64,000 nt of DNA. Source: an uncultured Actinomycetes bacterium (GTDB taxonomy: Bacteria > Actinomycetota > Coriobacteriia > Coriobacteriales > Atopobiaceae). The notes beneath the pieces are model-generated. The model had not been told where the DNA came from and did not search any database. It saw only the letters and a program-made list of their open reading frames with translations. The position numbers and the translations under genes are program-made. The stretch lies in assembly GCA_900315165.1 (NCBI GenBank), contig OMXZ01000009.1, positions 1-64,000 of the forward strand, given 5' to 3'. Below are positions 51,643 through 63,725 of this stretch, piece by piece; positions within the stretch are counted from its first letter, which is position 1, and every line of letters starts with the position of its first letter.

Positions 51643-52245
51643 CTAATCCTCCGTGATATAGCTCCAGGATTTGCTGAAATAATCGATGCCAGACCAGGCC
51701 GTAAGAACGACTGCCGCGATTAGGAGCAGATCGGAAAGGCCAAGCAGGAAGGTGTGCGGGCCGCTCGCCTGGGCGAGGCAGCGAACGAGCAGCAGTCCCG
51801 AGATGGCGACCATGGTCGTGGCCGTCTTCCATTTGCCGAGGTTGCTCGCCGCGATGACCACGCCCTTGGAAGCGACGACCATGCGGAGGCCCGACACGAG
51901 GAACTCGCGCGTCACGACGATGAAGAGTACCCAGCTCGAGGTCATGCCTTCCTCCAGCAGGAATGCGAGCGCCACCAGCACGACGAGCTTGTCGGCGATC
52001 GGGTCGAGGAACTTCCCGAAGGTCGTGACCTCGTTGCGGCTGCGGGCAAGGTATCCGTCGAGCTTGTCCGTCAGGGAAATCAGCATATAGAAGACCGCAA
52101 CTCCCAGCGCGGCACCCGAAAAGGAATCGGTAGCCGCAGGCACGAGCTCGGCCACCAGCAACCAGACCGGTACGCATGCGATACGGATGCAGGTGACGAC
52201 GTTGGCAGGTGTCCAGATACTCGACTTCTTCTTTTCGGTACTCAT
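51643..52245 (-). CDS. pgsA: CDP-diacylglycerol-glycerol-3-phosphate 3-phosphatidyltransferase
   Basis: Commits CDP-diacylglycerol to phosphatidylglycerol. The signature D-x2-D-G-x2-A-R-x8-G-x3-D-x3-D is complete in DKLDGYLARSR...GKFLDPIADK. 200 residues, about five membrane segments. The start shares one base with the rimO stop (TAATGA-type junction). This is the canonical copy; the one at 24.9 kb is divergent. Confidence 0.93.
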   Translation of the reverse strand: MSTEKKKSSIWTPANVVTCIRIACVPVWLLVAELVPAATDSFSGAALGVAVFYMLISLTDKLDGYLARSRNEVTTFGKFLDPIADKLVVLVALAFLLEEGMTSSWVLFIVVTREFLVSGLRMVVASKGVVIAASNLGKWKTATTMVAISGLLLVRCLAQASGPHTFLLGLSDLLLIAAVVLTAWSGIDYFSKSWSYITED

Positions 52246-53582
52246 TATTCACCGCTCCCCTCAGTGACAATCTCTCCATAAAGCTCGTAACAGACGGAAT
52301 CGACCAGCACGCACCTCACGATGTCACCGACGGCCGCCTCGCCCTCGGCGATGTGGACCGCGCCGTCGGAGTCAGGCGCCTGGAACCAAGTGTGTCCGAT
52401 CAGCTCAGGGCCGTCCTCGCCCTCCTCGATACCGTCGACTATGACATCGACTTTCTCACCTATATGCCGGGCCGTTGCGGCGAAGCCGGCTGCCTCAGCG
52501 ATGTCCTGCAGACGCTGGGTGCGCTCGAGCTTGACATCGTCAGGTACCTGCCCGTCCATACGGGCGGCCCTGGTGCCCTCCTCGGCGGAATAGGCGAAGA
52601 CGGACGTGTAATCGAAGCCCTCTTCCGAGAGGAACTCGCAGAGCTCGTCCGCCTCCTCGTCGGTCTCGCCGGGAAATCCGGCCATGCCGGTCGTGCGCAG
52701 TACCATGCCGGGAATCTCGCGCCGCAGGCGGGCGAAGAGCTCGGAGAGCTGCTCGCGCGACCCGGACCTGCCCATGCTCTCGAGCACGCGACCGTTGCAG
52801 TGCTGAATGGGTATGTCGATATAGGGCAGAACCTCGGGCGTGTCGCGTATGGTCGCGATGAGCTCGTCAGTCATGCCCTCCGGTTGCAGGTAGAGCACAC
52901 GCACCCAACCCCGCACGGGAGCCATGACGGATGCCACCTGACGAAGAAGGGATGCGAGCGTCTCCGGCTTCCCGAAATCGCTGCCCCAGATGCCGGTGTC
53001 CTGACCGATCAGTACTACCTCACGTACGCCGCCCTCGACCAGCGCCTGTACTTCCGCGATAATATCCTCTGCCGAGCGCGAGCGATAGCGGCCGCGGATG
53101 TAGGGAATGGCGCAGAAGGCGCAATACCGGTCGCAGCCCTCGGAAATCTTCACGAAGGCGCTTGCCCCATCGATGGTCCGCAGGATCTCCCCGGCCGAAG
53201 CCTCCCGTGCATCGTCCGCAAGCCCCAGGACCTCGTCGACGACAGACACGATCGCATCTTCCTCGTCAGCCCGAACGAAAGCAGTCACCTCGGGCAGCTC
53301 ACGCGCGAGGTCGTCGCCGTAACGTGAGGGCATGCAACCGCACATGACAATCGGCTTTTGCCGCGCCCCCTCCGCCGCCTGTTCCGCCAGGTCGAGCGTC
53401 GTCTCCACGGATTCGGTCGTGGCGGATGCGAGAAACGAGCAGGTGTTGATGAGGACCACGTCGCTTTCTGCGACATCGTCGGCCTCCGCATAGCCGTCGC
53501 GGAGCAGGAGCGACCTCATACGGTCGCTGTCCACCTCGTTCTTCGCACACCCGAGCGTAACGATAGAGAACTTCGCCTTCAT
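52245..53582 (-). CDS. rimO: Ribosomal protein S12 methylthiotransferase RimO
   Basis: Radical-SAM enzyme modifying Asp88 of S12. TLGCAKNEVDSDRM at the N terminus, radical-SAM motif CDRYCAFCAIPYIRGRYRSR, and YLQPEGMTDE; TRAM domain at the end. 445 residues; the CAKN and CAFCAIP forms distinguish it from MiaB. Lies 17 bases after the RodZ-like gene. Confidence 0.95.
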   Translation of the reverse strand: MKAKFSIVTLGCAKNEVDSDRMRSLLLRDGYAEADDVAESDVVLINTCSFLASATTESVETTLDLAEQAAEGARQKPIVMCGCMPSRYGDDLARELPEVTAFVRADEEDAIVSVVDEVLGLADDAREASAGEILRTIDGASAFVKISEGCDRYCAFCAIPYIRGRYRSRSAEDIIAEVQALVEGGVREVVLIGQDTGIWGSDFGKPETLASLLRQVASVMAPVRGWVRVLYLQPEGMTDELIATIRDTPEVLPYIDIPIQHCNGRVLESMGRSGSREQLSELFARLRREIPGMVLRTTGMAGFPGETDEEADELCEFLSEEGFDYTSVFAYSAEEGTRAARMDGQVPDDVKLERTQRLQDIAEAAGFAATARHIGEKVDVIVDGIEEGEDGPELIGHTWFQAPDSDGAVHIAEGEAAVGDIVRCVLVDSVCYELYGEIVTEGSGE

Positions 53583-53599
53583 ATCCTGTATCGAACCCC

Positions 53600-55249
53600 T
53601 TACTGTTGAGATGCCATGGCGTCGGCCCAGTTGGTGTAATGGTTGCCTTCATCGTCGTAGTGGTCGCCGTTCGCCTGGCTGTACCACATGTTCCAATCTG
53701 GATCCCAAGGGTCACCTTGGTCGTTGACGTCGCCGGCCTGATGCTGGGTCGTGGTCGACGAGCTATCGCTCGATGCGTCTGTTGAGGAATCTGTCGAGGT
53801 CTCGTCGGTCGTCGTCTCCTCAAGGGGCACGCCCTGAATCGTCAGTGTGCCGACGCCGGACGCCTTCTTGTCGAACGACTTCTTCTCCCCGTTCTCGGTA
53901 ACGGTGACGACTGAGGGGTCCGAAGCCTCGATCTTTATGGTATCGGTGACGGTATAGGTCTCCGACCAGGGCCCCGTCTTGGTCTCCGCGACGGCGCTGG
54001 TACCATCGACGGTGATCTCCACCCAGGAGACGCCGCCCTCGGCGACGGACACCGTGACCTCGACCTTCTTGGGCGTCGTTGTCTCCTCGGCTGCGGAGCC
54101 GGCCGACCCCTCTGCGGTATCGGTCGCATCCGTCGTGGGATGGGGCGTGTAGCTCTCGGTCGCCGAGTCGCCGCTGCCCTCCGTCTGCGTCTGGGACACA
54201 GGCACGTTGTTGGTGCGCCCGGAGGATAGCGCGTTCGAGACGCACGACCCCATCGTGCTGATGACAAGCACCATAATCACGATGGCGAGGAAGCCGAGCA
54301 CGACGAACGTGGCGGCTTGGTTGTCGGAGAAGATGCCCTCGATCACGCCGGCTATGCCGGGTTTGCGCGCGGGCTGGGTGCGGTTGCGCGGGTCCATTCT
54401 GCGCCCGCTCTGGCGTCGGCGCACATTCGGCCGTTCGGGGGCGGCGATATTGCGCGAGTTGACGCGCCCCATATGGGTGGACGCGGCCTCATAGGGATCG
54501 GCCCGGTCGTCATAGCGCAGGTCGTCGACATACTCGGAGGACACCCCGCGGGTCGTGACACGATCACGCTCGGAACGGACCATTCCCCTCACGCGGGTCC
54601 TTCCGGCAGCACCCCCATCGACAGGCACGCGCGGCCGATAGCCGGCGCGCTGTCGGACCTGGGGTCTTCCAGCTCCTGTGTCGCCATCGCCGTAGTCGTC
54701 GAATCTTACCTGGTCACGGCCCTGGGCGCGCCGGTCTTGCGCCCTTACCGCTCGTCCGCTCGTCGCCGTACGGGGCTGGCGCGCATTGTAGGGCCTGTCC
54801 TGTGCGTTGTAGGTCCGGCTGCTGACGAGCGGCACGGAACCCGGATGCGCATGGGCGTCCGACACCGTCGAGAATCCCGCCATATCGCCCGCATACCCAC
54901 CCGACGTGGGCAGAAGGCCGCGTGCGCCGGAATTCGCGCGGGCCGATGAAGCCGGTCGGACCTCTCCCCTGCCGCCATAGCGAGGCGATATGCCGTTTTC
55001 CCAGTCGGATAGATCGCGGGCGAACTGGTCGGTGACCGCGGCCGGATTGAGCCCGAGGTAGCGGGCATAGGACGAAAGCATGCCCTGCGCATATCCGCTC
55101 TTGGGCATATTTTCGAAATCGCCTTCCTCGAAGGCGACGATGACCTGCTCCTTGAGGCGAAGGACATGGGAGGCCTGGGCGGTACTGACGCCCATCTCGC
55201 GCCTGCGGCTGTACAGCATCTCGCTGAACCGGGGTCTCTCCATACTCAC
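53600..55249 (-). CDS. RodZ-like membrane protein with helix-turn-helix
   Basis: 549 residues. N-terminal XRE-type HTH_25 domain (5-75, with FSEMLYSRRREMGVSTAQAS and MPKSGYAQGMLSSYARYLGL), a 230-residue Arg/Gly/Tyr-rich disordered stretch, one transmembrane helix (312-333), then an extracytoplasmic domain (about 385-480) resembling the RodZ C-terminal domain, and a Ser/Thr/Asp-rich tail ending in a Trp/Tyr-rich segment. RodZ links cell shape factors; no mreB is in the window. The disordered linker is much longer than in typical RodZ. Overlaps ftsK by four bases. Confidence 0.8.
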   Translation of the reverse strand: MSMERPRFSEMLYSRRREMGVSTAQASHVLRLKEQVIVAFEEGDFENMPKSGYAQGMLSSYARYLGLNPAAVTDQFARDLSDWENGISPRYGGRGEVRPASSARANSGARGLLPTSGGYAGDMAGFSTVSDAHAHPGSVPLVSSRTYNAQDRPYNARQPRTATSGRAVRAQDRRAQGRDQVRFDDYGDGDTGAGRPQVRQRAGYRPRVPVDGGAAGRTRVRGMVRSERDRVTTRGVSSEYVDDLRYDDRADPYEAASTHMGRVNSRNIAAPERPNVRRRQSGRRMDPRNRTQPARKPGIAGVIEGIFSDNQAATFVVLGFLAIVIMVLVISTMGSCVSNALSSGRTNNVPVSQTQTEGSGDSATESYTPHPTTDATDTAEGSAGSAAEETTTPKKVEVTVSVAEGGVSWVEITVDGTSAVAETKTGPWSETYTVTDTIKIEASDPSVVTVTENGEKKSFDKKASGVGTLTIQGVPLEETTTDETSTDSSTDASSDSSSTTTQHQAGDVNDQGDPWDPDWNMWYSQANGDHYDDEGNHYTNWADAMASQQ

Positions 55250-57879
55250 ACCTCCCGATACTTCTCTTCAGCGACCCGAAGCTCCTCGAGCCCGTCTTCG
55301 TCTATCAACACCTCGCGGGGTTTCGACCCGTCGGGCGGCCCGACGATGCCCTTTGCCTCGAGCATGTCCATGATGCGGCCCGCTCTAGCGTACCCGACCT
55401 TGAGTCTGCGTTGCAGGCCACTGGTCGAACCGAGCCGAGTCTCCACGACAATCTGCGCGGCCTCCCAGACAAGCGGGTCGTCGGCGTCCTCTCCGCCGCC
55501 ACCGGAGCCGCCGCCGTCGGGTGTATTGGGCATGACCTGGGTGAGGATCTCCTCGTGGTAGTCGGGCTCGCCTTGGCTGCGCGCGAAATCGACCACGCTC
55601 TCGATCTCGGGGTCGGACACATAGCAGCCAAGCACGCGGCGGGTCCGGTGGCCCTTGTATTTGAAGAGCATGTCGCCGTTGCCGAGGAGCCGTTGGGCAC
55701 CCGGTTCGTCGAGGATGACGCGCGAGTCGATGCTCGAGGCGACCGACAGGGCGATGCGGGTCTCGATATTAGACTTGATGAGGCCGGTGACGACGTTTGC
55801 CGAGGGGCGCTGGGTGGCCAGTACGAGGTGGATGCCCGCCGCACGCGCGAGCTGGGCGATACGCACGATCGAAGCCTCGACATCCTTGCCCGCGACCATC
55901 ATGAGGTCGGAGAGCTCGTCGATGATGATGACCATGAAGGGCATGGGCTCGGGCGGGTTGTCCATTTCGGCCAGCTTGCCCGACACGCACATCTCGTTGT
56001 AGGCCCCGATGTTGCGTGCACCCGCGCGCTCGAAGACCTTGAGGCGGCGCTCCATCTCGGAGACGGCCCATTGGAGGGCCGATGCCGCCTGACGGGGCTC
56101 CGTCACGACCGGCACGTAGAGGTGCGGCAGGCCGTTGTATCCCGAGAACTCGACACGCTTTGGGTCAATCAGGATAAGGCGGACCTGCTTGGGGGTGTCC
56201 CTCATGAGGATGGACATGATGAGAGAGTTGATCATAACGGACTTACCCGATCCGGTCGCGCCGGCGACAAGCAGGTGGGGCATCTTGGCCAGGTCGGCGA
56301 TGACGGGGCGTCCCTCGGAATCCCGCCCGACGGCGAACTCGAGCGGCCCTCCCTTGGCATAGGGCAGGACGTCGCCGAGGTGAACGCTCTCGCGCTTCTT
56401 GTTGGGGATCTCGATGCCCACGCGCGAGGTACCGGGTATCGGGGCGAAGATGCGGACCGACTCGGCGGCCAGGGTCAGCGCGATGTCGTCCTCGAGGTTG
56501 GTGATACGGCTCACGCGCTCGCCCTCGCCCATCTCGATCTGGAAGGTCGTGACCAAGGGACCGGTGACGTAGTCGACGACCTTGCTGGTCAGACCGAACT
56601 CGCGAAGGGTGTCCTGCAGGCGACGCATCGTGCTCTCGAGTTCGGCTTCGGTCGTCGCGGATTTCGCGCCGCCCGGGTCCGAGCTCAGCATCTCGATAGG
56701 CGGAAGGCGGTATTCCTGGCCGTCCGCATCGTGCACGACGACGCCCTTCGCAGGAGCGGTCTCGGGGGTTGCCGGTGCGGCCTTTGCGGGTTTTGCAGCC
56801 GGTGCATCACCACTCGCGGCTGCCGCTTTTGGTTTCTTTGCGGTAGTGCGCTTGGGCAATATCTCGATCGTCTCGTCCCCGTCGGCCACCGGCAGCGACT
56901 CCGCCTCGCGCTTCAGGAAATCCGGTATGGAGGGCGTAATGACCGTTGGCCTCTCCTCAGGCTCCTCTGCCTTCTTGCCCTTCTTTCGGAAGCCGCGAGG
57001 AAGGGCCGCCGTCGCATCGGACGGCTCCTTTTCAAGGCACGTCGTGACAGGAGCCTTCTCCTTGCGCGTGCGCAGGAGCTTGGTCCTCTGTTCCGGCTCC
57101 TTTGCGGTCCGCGGCTCATCGACCTTGCGGTGCAGGACGGATGTCTTGCGATCTCCAAGCGCCCGTGTGACGGGCTCTCGGTCGATGACGGCGGCTTCCG
57201 CGCCGTAGGCCGCATCTGCCGACGCGGCACGCTTGAGCTCGCGATCCTGACGCCTCTGCTCGCGGGCGACCTCGCGCTGCGCGCTTGCAACCCCCATGCG
57301 CTCCCGGAGTTTCGCAATTGCCCCGGAGATCGAGAAGCCGCACACGACGCAGCCGATAATCGCGACGCCTATGAGGATGACGGCGCCGACGCCGAATCCG
57401 ACGGCGGAAAGCAGCCCCCAGGCGATACCGCCGCCCACATAGCCGCCGCGCTCGAGTACGACCACATCGGAGATGACGACATCGGGATGTTGCTCTGCCC
57501 CCGGATAGGTGAGCGAGATGAAGGACAGGATCGACAGAACGATCAGCACGAGGCCGAAGGCGATGCGTCCCGAGAGCGGGCCCTCCTCGTCGGCGAAGAA
57601 GGTCAGCGCGAAGATGGCGAGGGCGAGCGGGGCAAGGAGCGCCCCCCTACCGAAGAGCATGCTCAAAAACGCCCCCACTGCCGCCGTGACGGGAGCCGAT
57701 GTCGGAATGACCACAGCAATGACCATGGCAATCGACAGGGCGATGAGCACTACACCGAGGATGTCGTTTACCGCAGCGGAACGCTGGGGGGCTACCGGCT
57801 TCGCAGCCCGTTGCCTGCCTTGCTGACGCGTGTTTTTGTTGCCCTTTTTAGCTGCGTTTTGATTACGATTCGAGGGCAC
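55246..57879 (-). CDS. ftsK: DNA translocase FtsK/SpoIIIE
   Basis: 877 residues: four N-terminal membrane helices (about 30-190), a charged linker (200-390), the RecA-like motor with Walker A GATGSGKSVM and Walker B MVIIIDELSDLMM, and a C-terminal gamma winged helix (RRLKVGYARAGRIMDMLE) that reads oriented KOPS sites. It pumps chromosome ends through the septum. It starts one base before the rnj stop codon region, and precedes the RodZ-like gene. Confidence 0.96.
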   Translation of the reverse strand: MPSNRNQNAAKKGNKNTRQQGRQRAAKPVAPQRSAAVNDILGVVLIALSIAMVIAVVIPTSAPVTAAVGAFLSMLFGRGALLAPLALAIFALTFFADEEGPLSGRIAFGLVLIVLSILSFISLTYPGAEQHPDVVISDVVVLERGGYVGGGIAWGLLSAVGFGVGAVILIGVAIIGCVVCGFSISGAIAKLRERMGVASAQREVAREQRRQDRELKRAASADAAYGAEAAVIDREPVTRALGDRKTSVLHRKVDEPRTAKEPEQRTKLLRTRKEKAPVTTCLEKEPSDATAALPRGFRKKGKKAEEPEERPTVITPSIPDFLKREAESLPVADGDETIEILPKRTTAKKPKAAAASGDAPAAKPAKAAPATPETAPAKGVVVHDADGQEYRLPPIEMLSSDPGGAKSATTEAELESTMRRLQDTLREFGLTSKVVDYVTGPLVTTFQIEMGEGERVSRITNLEDDIALTLAAESVRIFAPIPGTSRVGIEIPNKKRESVHLGDVLPYAKGGPLEFAVGRDSEGRPVIADLAKMPHLLVAGATGSGKSVMINSLIMSILMRDTPKQVRLILIDPKRVEFSGYNGLPHLYVPVVTEPRQAASALQWAVSEMERRLKVFERAGARNIGAYNEMCVSGKLAEMDNPPEPMPFMVIIIDELSDLMMVAGKDVEASIVRIAQLARAAGIHLVLATQRPSANVVTGLIKSNIETRIALSVASSIDSRVILDEPGAQRLLGNGDMLFKYKGHRTRRVLGCYVSDPEIESVVDFARSQGEPDYHEEILTQVMPNTPDGGGSGGGGEDADDPLVWEAAQIVVETRLGSTSGLQRRLKVGYARAGRIMDMLEAKGIVGPPDGSKPREVLIDEDGLEELRVAEEKYREV

Positions 57880-59544
57880 TTAAACCTCCATCACAACCGG
57901 GATGACCATCGGGCGCGTATGTGTCTTGGACCACAGGAAATTCGAGAGGCTGCCGCGCACGGACTTGCGGAGCTGGTCGATGGCGATACCGTCTGACTTG
58001 GCCGTACGCTCAACGGTCTGACGCACGTTGTCCGCCGCCTCCTCGAGCAGGGACTCGTCGCCGGCATACGAGACGCCGCGGGCCGACACGTCGACCTCGG
58101 TCGCCCTATGTCCGCGTTTGCTGACGGCTACGACGGCGGTGACGAGGCCGTCTTCGGCGAGCTTCTGACGGTCGCGCAGGACGACGGGGTCGGCATCGGT
58201 CACGTTCAGGCCGTCTACATACACGACGCCGGACTCGACCGGCTCGCCCCATGACACCTTGCCGTCCCTCATCTCAAGCGTGTCACCGTTATTGGCCACA
58301 AAAATATGGTCGGGCTTGAGGCCCATCTTCTCGCCGAGGTCGGCATGGGCGCGCAGGTGCACCGCCTCGCCGTGAACGGGCATGAAATAATTGGGCTTGG
58401 TCATGGCCAGCATAAGCTTAAGCTCCTCCTGGCGCCCATGGCCTGATACGTGCACCGTGGCGTTTGTCTTGTCAAAGACGCGGCAGCCGATCTTGGAAAG
58501 CTCGTTGATCACGCCCTGCACGCTCTTCTCGTTGCCGGGTACCGGAGTCGCGGAAATGATGACCGTGTCGTCGGCTGTGATACGCAGCGACTTGTGCTCG
58601 CCAGACGCCATACGCGCGAGGGCGCTCATGGGCTCGCCCTGGCTGCCCGTACAGAGCACGACGATCTTGTCGTCGGGGATGTCGGGCGTGTCGTAGGCGT
58701 CGATCAGGTCCTTCTCGTCGATATGGAGGTATCCGAGGTCGCGGGCGACCTGCGTGTTGGTGACCATGGAACGCCCGGTCACGACGACTTTGCGTCCGAC
58801 GGCCGTCGCCGCGTCGCAGACCTGCTGCAGGCGATGGATATGGCTCGAGAAGCAGGCAACGAAGACGCGGCCCTTCGCACGCTGGATGATATGGCGCAGA
58901 GGCGTACCCACCGTCGCCTCGCTCGGCGTGAATCCGGGCAGGTTCGCATTGGTGGAGTCGGACATCAAAAGGTCGATGCCCATGGTTGCAAAGCGCCCAA
59001 TGGCCTGGTAATTGGGGGTAATGCCATCGATGGGCGTCTGGTCGAGCTTGAAGTCGCCCGTATGGAGCACCGATCCCGCGGGGGTACGTAGATAGATACC
59101 GAAGGCCCCGGGTATCGAATGCGTGACGGAGAAGAAGTCGATCGAAAAGGCGCCGAGGTTCAGGTGGGTCCCGTTCTGGACCTCGCGAAGGCGGGGCTGG
59201 TTGATCTTGTGCTCCTCAAGCTTGCCGGTAATAATGCCCAAGGTAAGCTTGCTCGCATAGATAGGAACTTTGCTGCGCAGGTCCTTGAGGAGGTAGGGCA
59301 GGGCGCCCGTGTGGTCCTCATGGCCGTGGGTGATCAGAATGCCGCGGAGCTTGTCCTCGTTCTCGAGGACGTAGGTGTAATCCGGGAGTACCAGGTCTAT
59401 GCCAGGCTGGTCGTCGTCCGGGAACATCAGCCCCGCATCGATGAGGACCATATCCTGACCGTACTCGAAGACAGTCATATTCTTGCCGATGCCGTCGAGA
59501 CCACCCAATGGGATGATCTTGAGGGCTTGCTTCTTTTTTACCAT
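57880..59544 (-). CDS. rnj: Ribonuclease J
   Basis: Metallo-beta-lactamase/beta-CASP nuclease with 5'-3' exonuclease and endonuclease activity. LIDAGLMFPDDD, the zinc motif HGHEDHTGALP, HTGDFKLD, STNANLPG and HVSGHGRQEELKLML are all present, with the C-terminal domain. About 554 residues. ATG 59544 has AAAGGA 13 bases upstream; a TTG at 59556 is in frame but too close to that site. The stop is directly followed by ftsK. Confidence 0.94.
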   Translation of the reverse strand: MVKKKQALKIIPLGGLDGIGKNMTVFEYGQDMVLIDAGLMFPDDDQPGIDLVLPDYTYVLENEDKLRGILITHGHEDHTGALPYLLKDLRSKVPIYASKLTLGIITGKLEEHKINQPRLREVQNGTHLNLGAFSIDFFSVTHSIPGAFGIYLRTPAGSVLHTGDFKLDQTPIDGITPNYQAIGRFATMGIDLLMSDSTNANLPGFTPSEATVGTPLRHIIQRAKGRVFVACFSSHIHRLQQVCDAATAVGRKVVVTGRSMVTNTQVARDLGYLHIDEKDLIDAYDTPDIPDDKIVVLCTGSQGEPMSALARMASGEHKSLRITADDTVIISATPVPGNEKSVQGVINELSKIGCRVFDKTNATVHVSGHGRQEELKLMLAMTKPNYFMPVHGEAVHLRAHADLGEKMGLKPDHIFVANNGDTLEMRDGKVSWGEPVESGVVYVDGLNVTDADPVVLRDRQKLAEDGLVTAVVAVSKRGHRATEVDVSARGVSYAGDESLLEEAADNVRQTVERTAKSDGIAIDQLRKSVRGSLSNFLWSKTHTRPMVIPVVMEV

Positions 59545-60217
59545 AAGGTCGAACAAATCCTTTCAGACTTCAAATACGCTGCTATATGAAGCGGTTCAAT
59601 CCCGCCAACCTTGCAAATCGATAGCGCAGACGACATCTGCAGACAGTGAAACGTATCTATTGTAAGCCACTGGACGAAGCTTGCGCGAAACCGTCCAATC
59701 CCACACAACTACCGTTCGCCGACAGTCATATAGATTCACGGCATAGCATATTCGTATCTGCGGTATTAAGAAAACACGTATAAAACCACGAGAGCTTCTT
59801 TAAGAGACGGAGGTGGTTCCAACGGGTTTAGCCAGACCGGAGACTTCTGACCTGGATGAGGGGGCCGCTTCCCTTCTCGTTTCCAAGGCTCGCTGATCCG
59901 TCGCTTACCCCGCTTCACGTACGCGCAAAGATGCGTACCACCCGAAGGCAAAGGCCCTTTAGCGACAAGGTACCGACGCAGAAAGCAAAAGCCGATCCGG
60001 TTCAGGAGTCTGTCATCACGAGCAGGCGCACGAGACGCCGAATACTGTCTCTCACGTCGCCTGGCAAAGAAGCGATCGGTTTTTCGTCAGTCACCAACGT
60101 ACCGCGGGACCCGAGAGGCCCGTCGAGAAGGTACCAGACAAAAGACCAAGGGCGCCCTGATAGCGATATCGGGGCGCCCCTTTTTATGACCTTTGCTCAG
60201 ATGCGCGGCACGGTCGG
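59545..60217. other. Long intergenic region between pnp and rnj, possible RNA gene
   Basis: 673 bases without a credible protein gene. Local hairpins occur on the plus strand, for example GTACGC/GCGTAC (59919-59937 region), GAGAC/GTCTC (60032-60050 region), and CGGGACC/GGCCCG around GAGA (60105-60121). The GC-rich terminator at 60150-60179 has its T-run on the plus strand, implying a plus-strand transcript, while on the minus strand the region would be the rnj leader. I could not match it to RNase P RNA, tmRNA, 6S RNA or a riboswitch by eye. Confidence 0.45.
60150..60185 (+). terminator. Strong terminator, probably bidirectional
   Basis: A perfect 8-base inverted repeat GGGCGCCC (60150-60157) with GGGCGCCC (60172-60179), followed by CTTTTTAT on the plus strand. 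On the minus strand it is followed by a weaker TTGGTCTTTT tract, so it can also end pnp transcripts. Confidence 0.8.
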
Positions 60218-62434
<2,217 letters not shown>

Positions 62435-62449
62435 TTCTTTTCCCTATCC

Positions 62450-62557
62450 CCATCTGCCCTGTGCAGATGGACCGCTTTGCAGGGCTCCTTTTGCCCCGCG
62501 GGATCGCCGGTGTGACGACCCTTCTAATAGCAAGGGAGGCGCCCGCAGGCACCTCCC
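62450..62557 (-). promoter_or_regulatory. rpsO-pnp intergenic hairpins
   Basis: Read on the minus strand, a stem GGGAGGTGCC/GGCGCCTCCC (62534-62557, one mismatch) follows rpsO and may attenuate read-through. A second, CCATCTG/CAGATGG (62450-62456 with 62464-62470), lies about 16 bases before the pnp ATG, close enough to affect ribosome loading. Leader stems control PNPase autoregulation in E. coli, and actinobacteria have a pnp-leader RNA family; membership here is not established. Confidence 0.5.
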
Positions 62558-62577
62558 CTGATTCCCACTTTTCGGCG

Positions 62578-62856
62578 CTACTGGATGTTGTCGCGGATGC
62601 CGAGGCTCTTAATCAGGCTACGGTACTCCTCGATGTCGCGCGCCTTGATGTAGCTGAGCAGGCGGCGGCGCTTGCCGACCAGCATCAGCAGGCCGCGACG
62701 GGTGTGGAAGTCCTTCTTGTGGGACTTCATGTGCTCCGTCAGACCCTTGATGCGCTCGGTGAGCAGGGCGACCTGGACGGCGGCGGAACCGGAGTCGTTC
62801 GCGTCCTTGCCGTACTGGGCGATGAGCTCGGCCTTGCGCTCTTTGGTGACTGCCAT
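62578..62856 (-). CDS. rpsO: 30S ribosomal protein S15
   Basis: 92 residues, from [12 protein letters not shown] to the terminal [49 protein letters not shown] are diagnostic. ATG 62856 follows GGAAGG; an in-frame upstream extension to 62970 is not S15-like and is rejected. Binds 16S rRNA and precedes pnp. Confidence 0.97.
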   Translation of the reverse strand: MAVTKERKAELIAQYGKDANDSGSAAVQVALLTERIKGLTEHMKSHKKDFHTRRGLLMLVGKRRRLLSYIKARDIEEYRSLIKSLGIRDNIQ

Positions 62857-62975
62857 ACTAAAACCACCTTCCGCGGGATATACCCGCCTCGTAATTCGCC
62901 CCGCGCTGAGATCGTCGTCGGTGGGACGGGCGTCTAGGCACGGGGTACACAACCTGCCGTACTCTACCACAAGAC

Positions 62976-63725
62976 CTATACGCTCATGAGGAATTCATAA
63001 GCCTTCAGCCGGGCATCGAGCTGAGTGGCTGCCCACACGTGAGACAGCGAGAGGAGCAGGCTCGCCGTTGCTTGGTCGATGTCCGCGCCGAGAAGCTGGA
63101 TGAAGGTCGACCTCAGGAGCGAACGAAGCCAGGCGACTTCCGCCGCCGATACCCGCTCCGCGCCCGCGACATCCCGGGCGCAGCTCTCGCACAGAAGGCC
63201 GCCCGTCTGCGCCGAGAACCAGGCGACGTCGGGGTCCCCGCAGGACACGCACCCGTCGAGTGCCGGCCACCAGCCACTGTGGGCCAGGACCTTGAAGGTG
63301 TAGGCCGCGACGATGAGGTCGAGGTGCGCGAGGTCGGAAGCCTCCTCACAGGCACCGAGCGCGGCCTTGCAGATATCGAAGAGGAAGGGGTCCTTCGTCT
63401 CCTCGAAGCAGGTGAGGCGCGCGACCTCGCAGACAGCCGAGGCGGCGCTCACGCGCTCCAGATCCCCGCGGAGCCCCTCGTGGGGGTCCACCGTCGACGC
63501 CTCGCTCACGATGCCGAGGGATTTGCCCTCCGCAATAAGAAAGTCTGACTCGCAGAAGAGCTCTGCCCGTGCCGCGAGCCGCCCCCCCGGTTTGCGCGCT
63601 CCTTTGGCGACCGCACGGACCTGCGCGCCCGATGCTGCGAGCATCGTCAGTATGAGGTCCTGCTCGGCGAGCTTGGTCGTATCCAGCACGATCGCCTTGG
63701 TGCGGTAGGTCCGCCTGGCCGCCAT
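62976..63725 (-). CDS. recO: DNA repair protein RecO
   Basis: 249 residues. Loads RecA with RecR in gap repair. OB-fold N terminus ([39 protein letters not shown]) and a C-terminal zinc finger with CVSCG...CESCA. Starts immediately after the era stop codon, the common era-recO order. Confidence 0.93.
   Translation of the reverse strand: MAARRTYRTKAIVLDTTKLAEQDLILTMLAASGAQVRAVAKGARKPGGRLAARAELFCESDFLIAEGKSLGIVSEASTVDPHEGLRGDLERVSAASAVCEVARLTCFEETKDPFLFDICKAALGACEEASDLAHLDLIVAAYTFKVLAHSGWWPALDGCVSCGDPDVAWFSAQTGGLLCESCARDVAGAERVSAAEVAWLRSLLRSTFIQLLGADIDQATASLLLSLSHVWAATQLDARLKAYEFLMSV

Noticed and set aside
55411-57996. Very long open frame on the plus strand opposite ftsK
   Set aside because: A GC-rich shadow of ftsK codon bias; the translation is low-complexity Gly/His/Asp/Arg sequence with no domain and no ribosome-binding site.
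60100-60121. T-box (TACCGCGGG near a terminator)
   Set aside because: The preceding GGGTGG of the T-box antiterminator is missing and no aminoacyl-tRNA synthetase or transporter gene follows on that strand.
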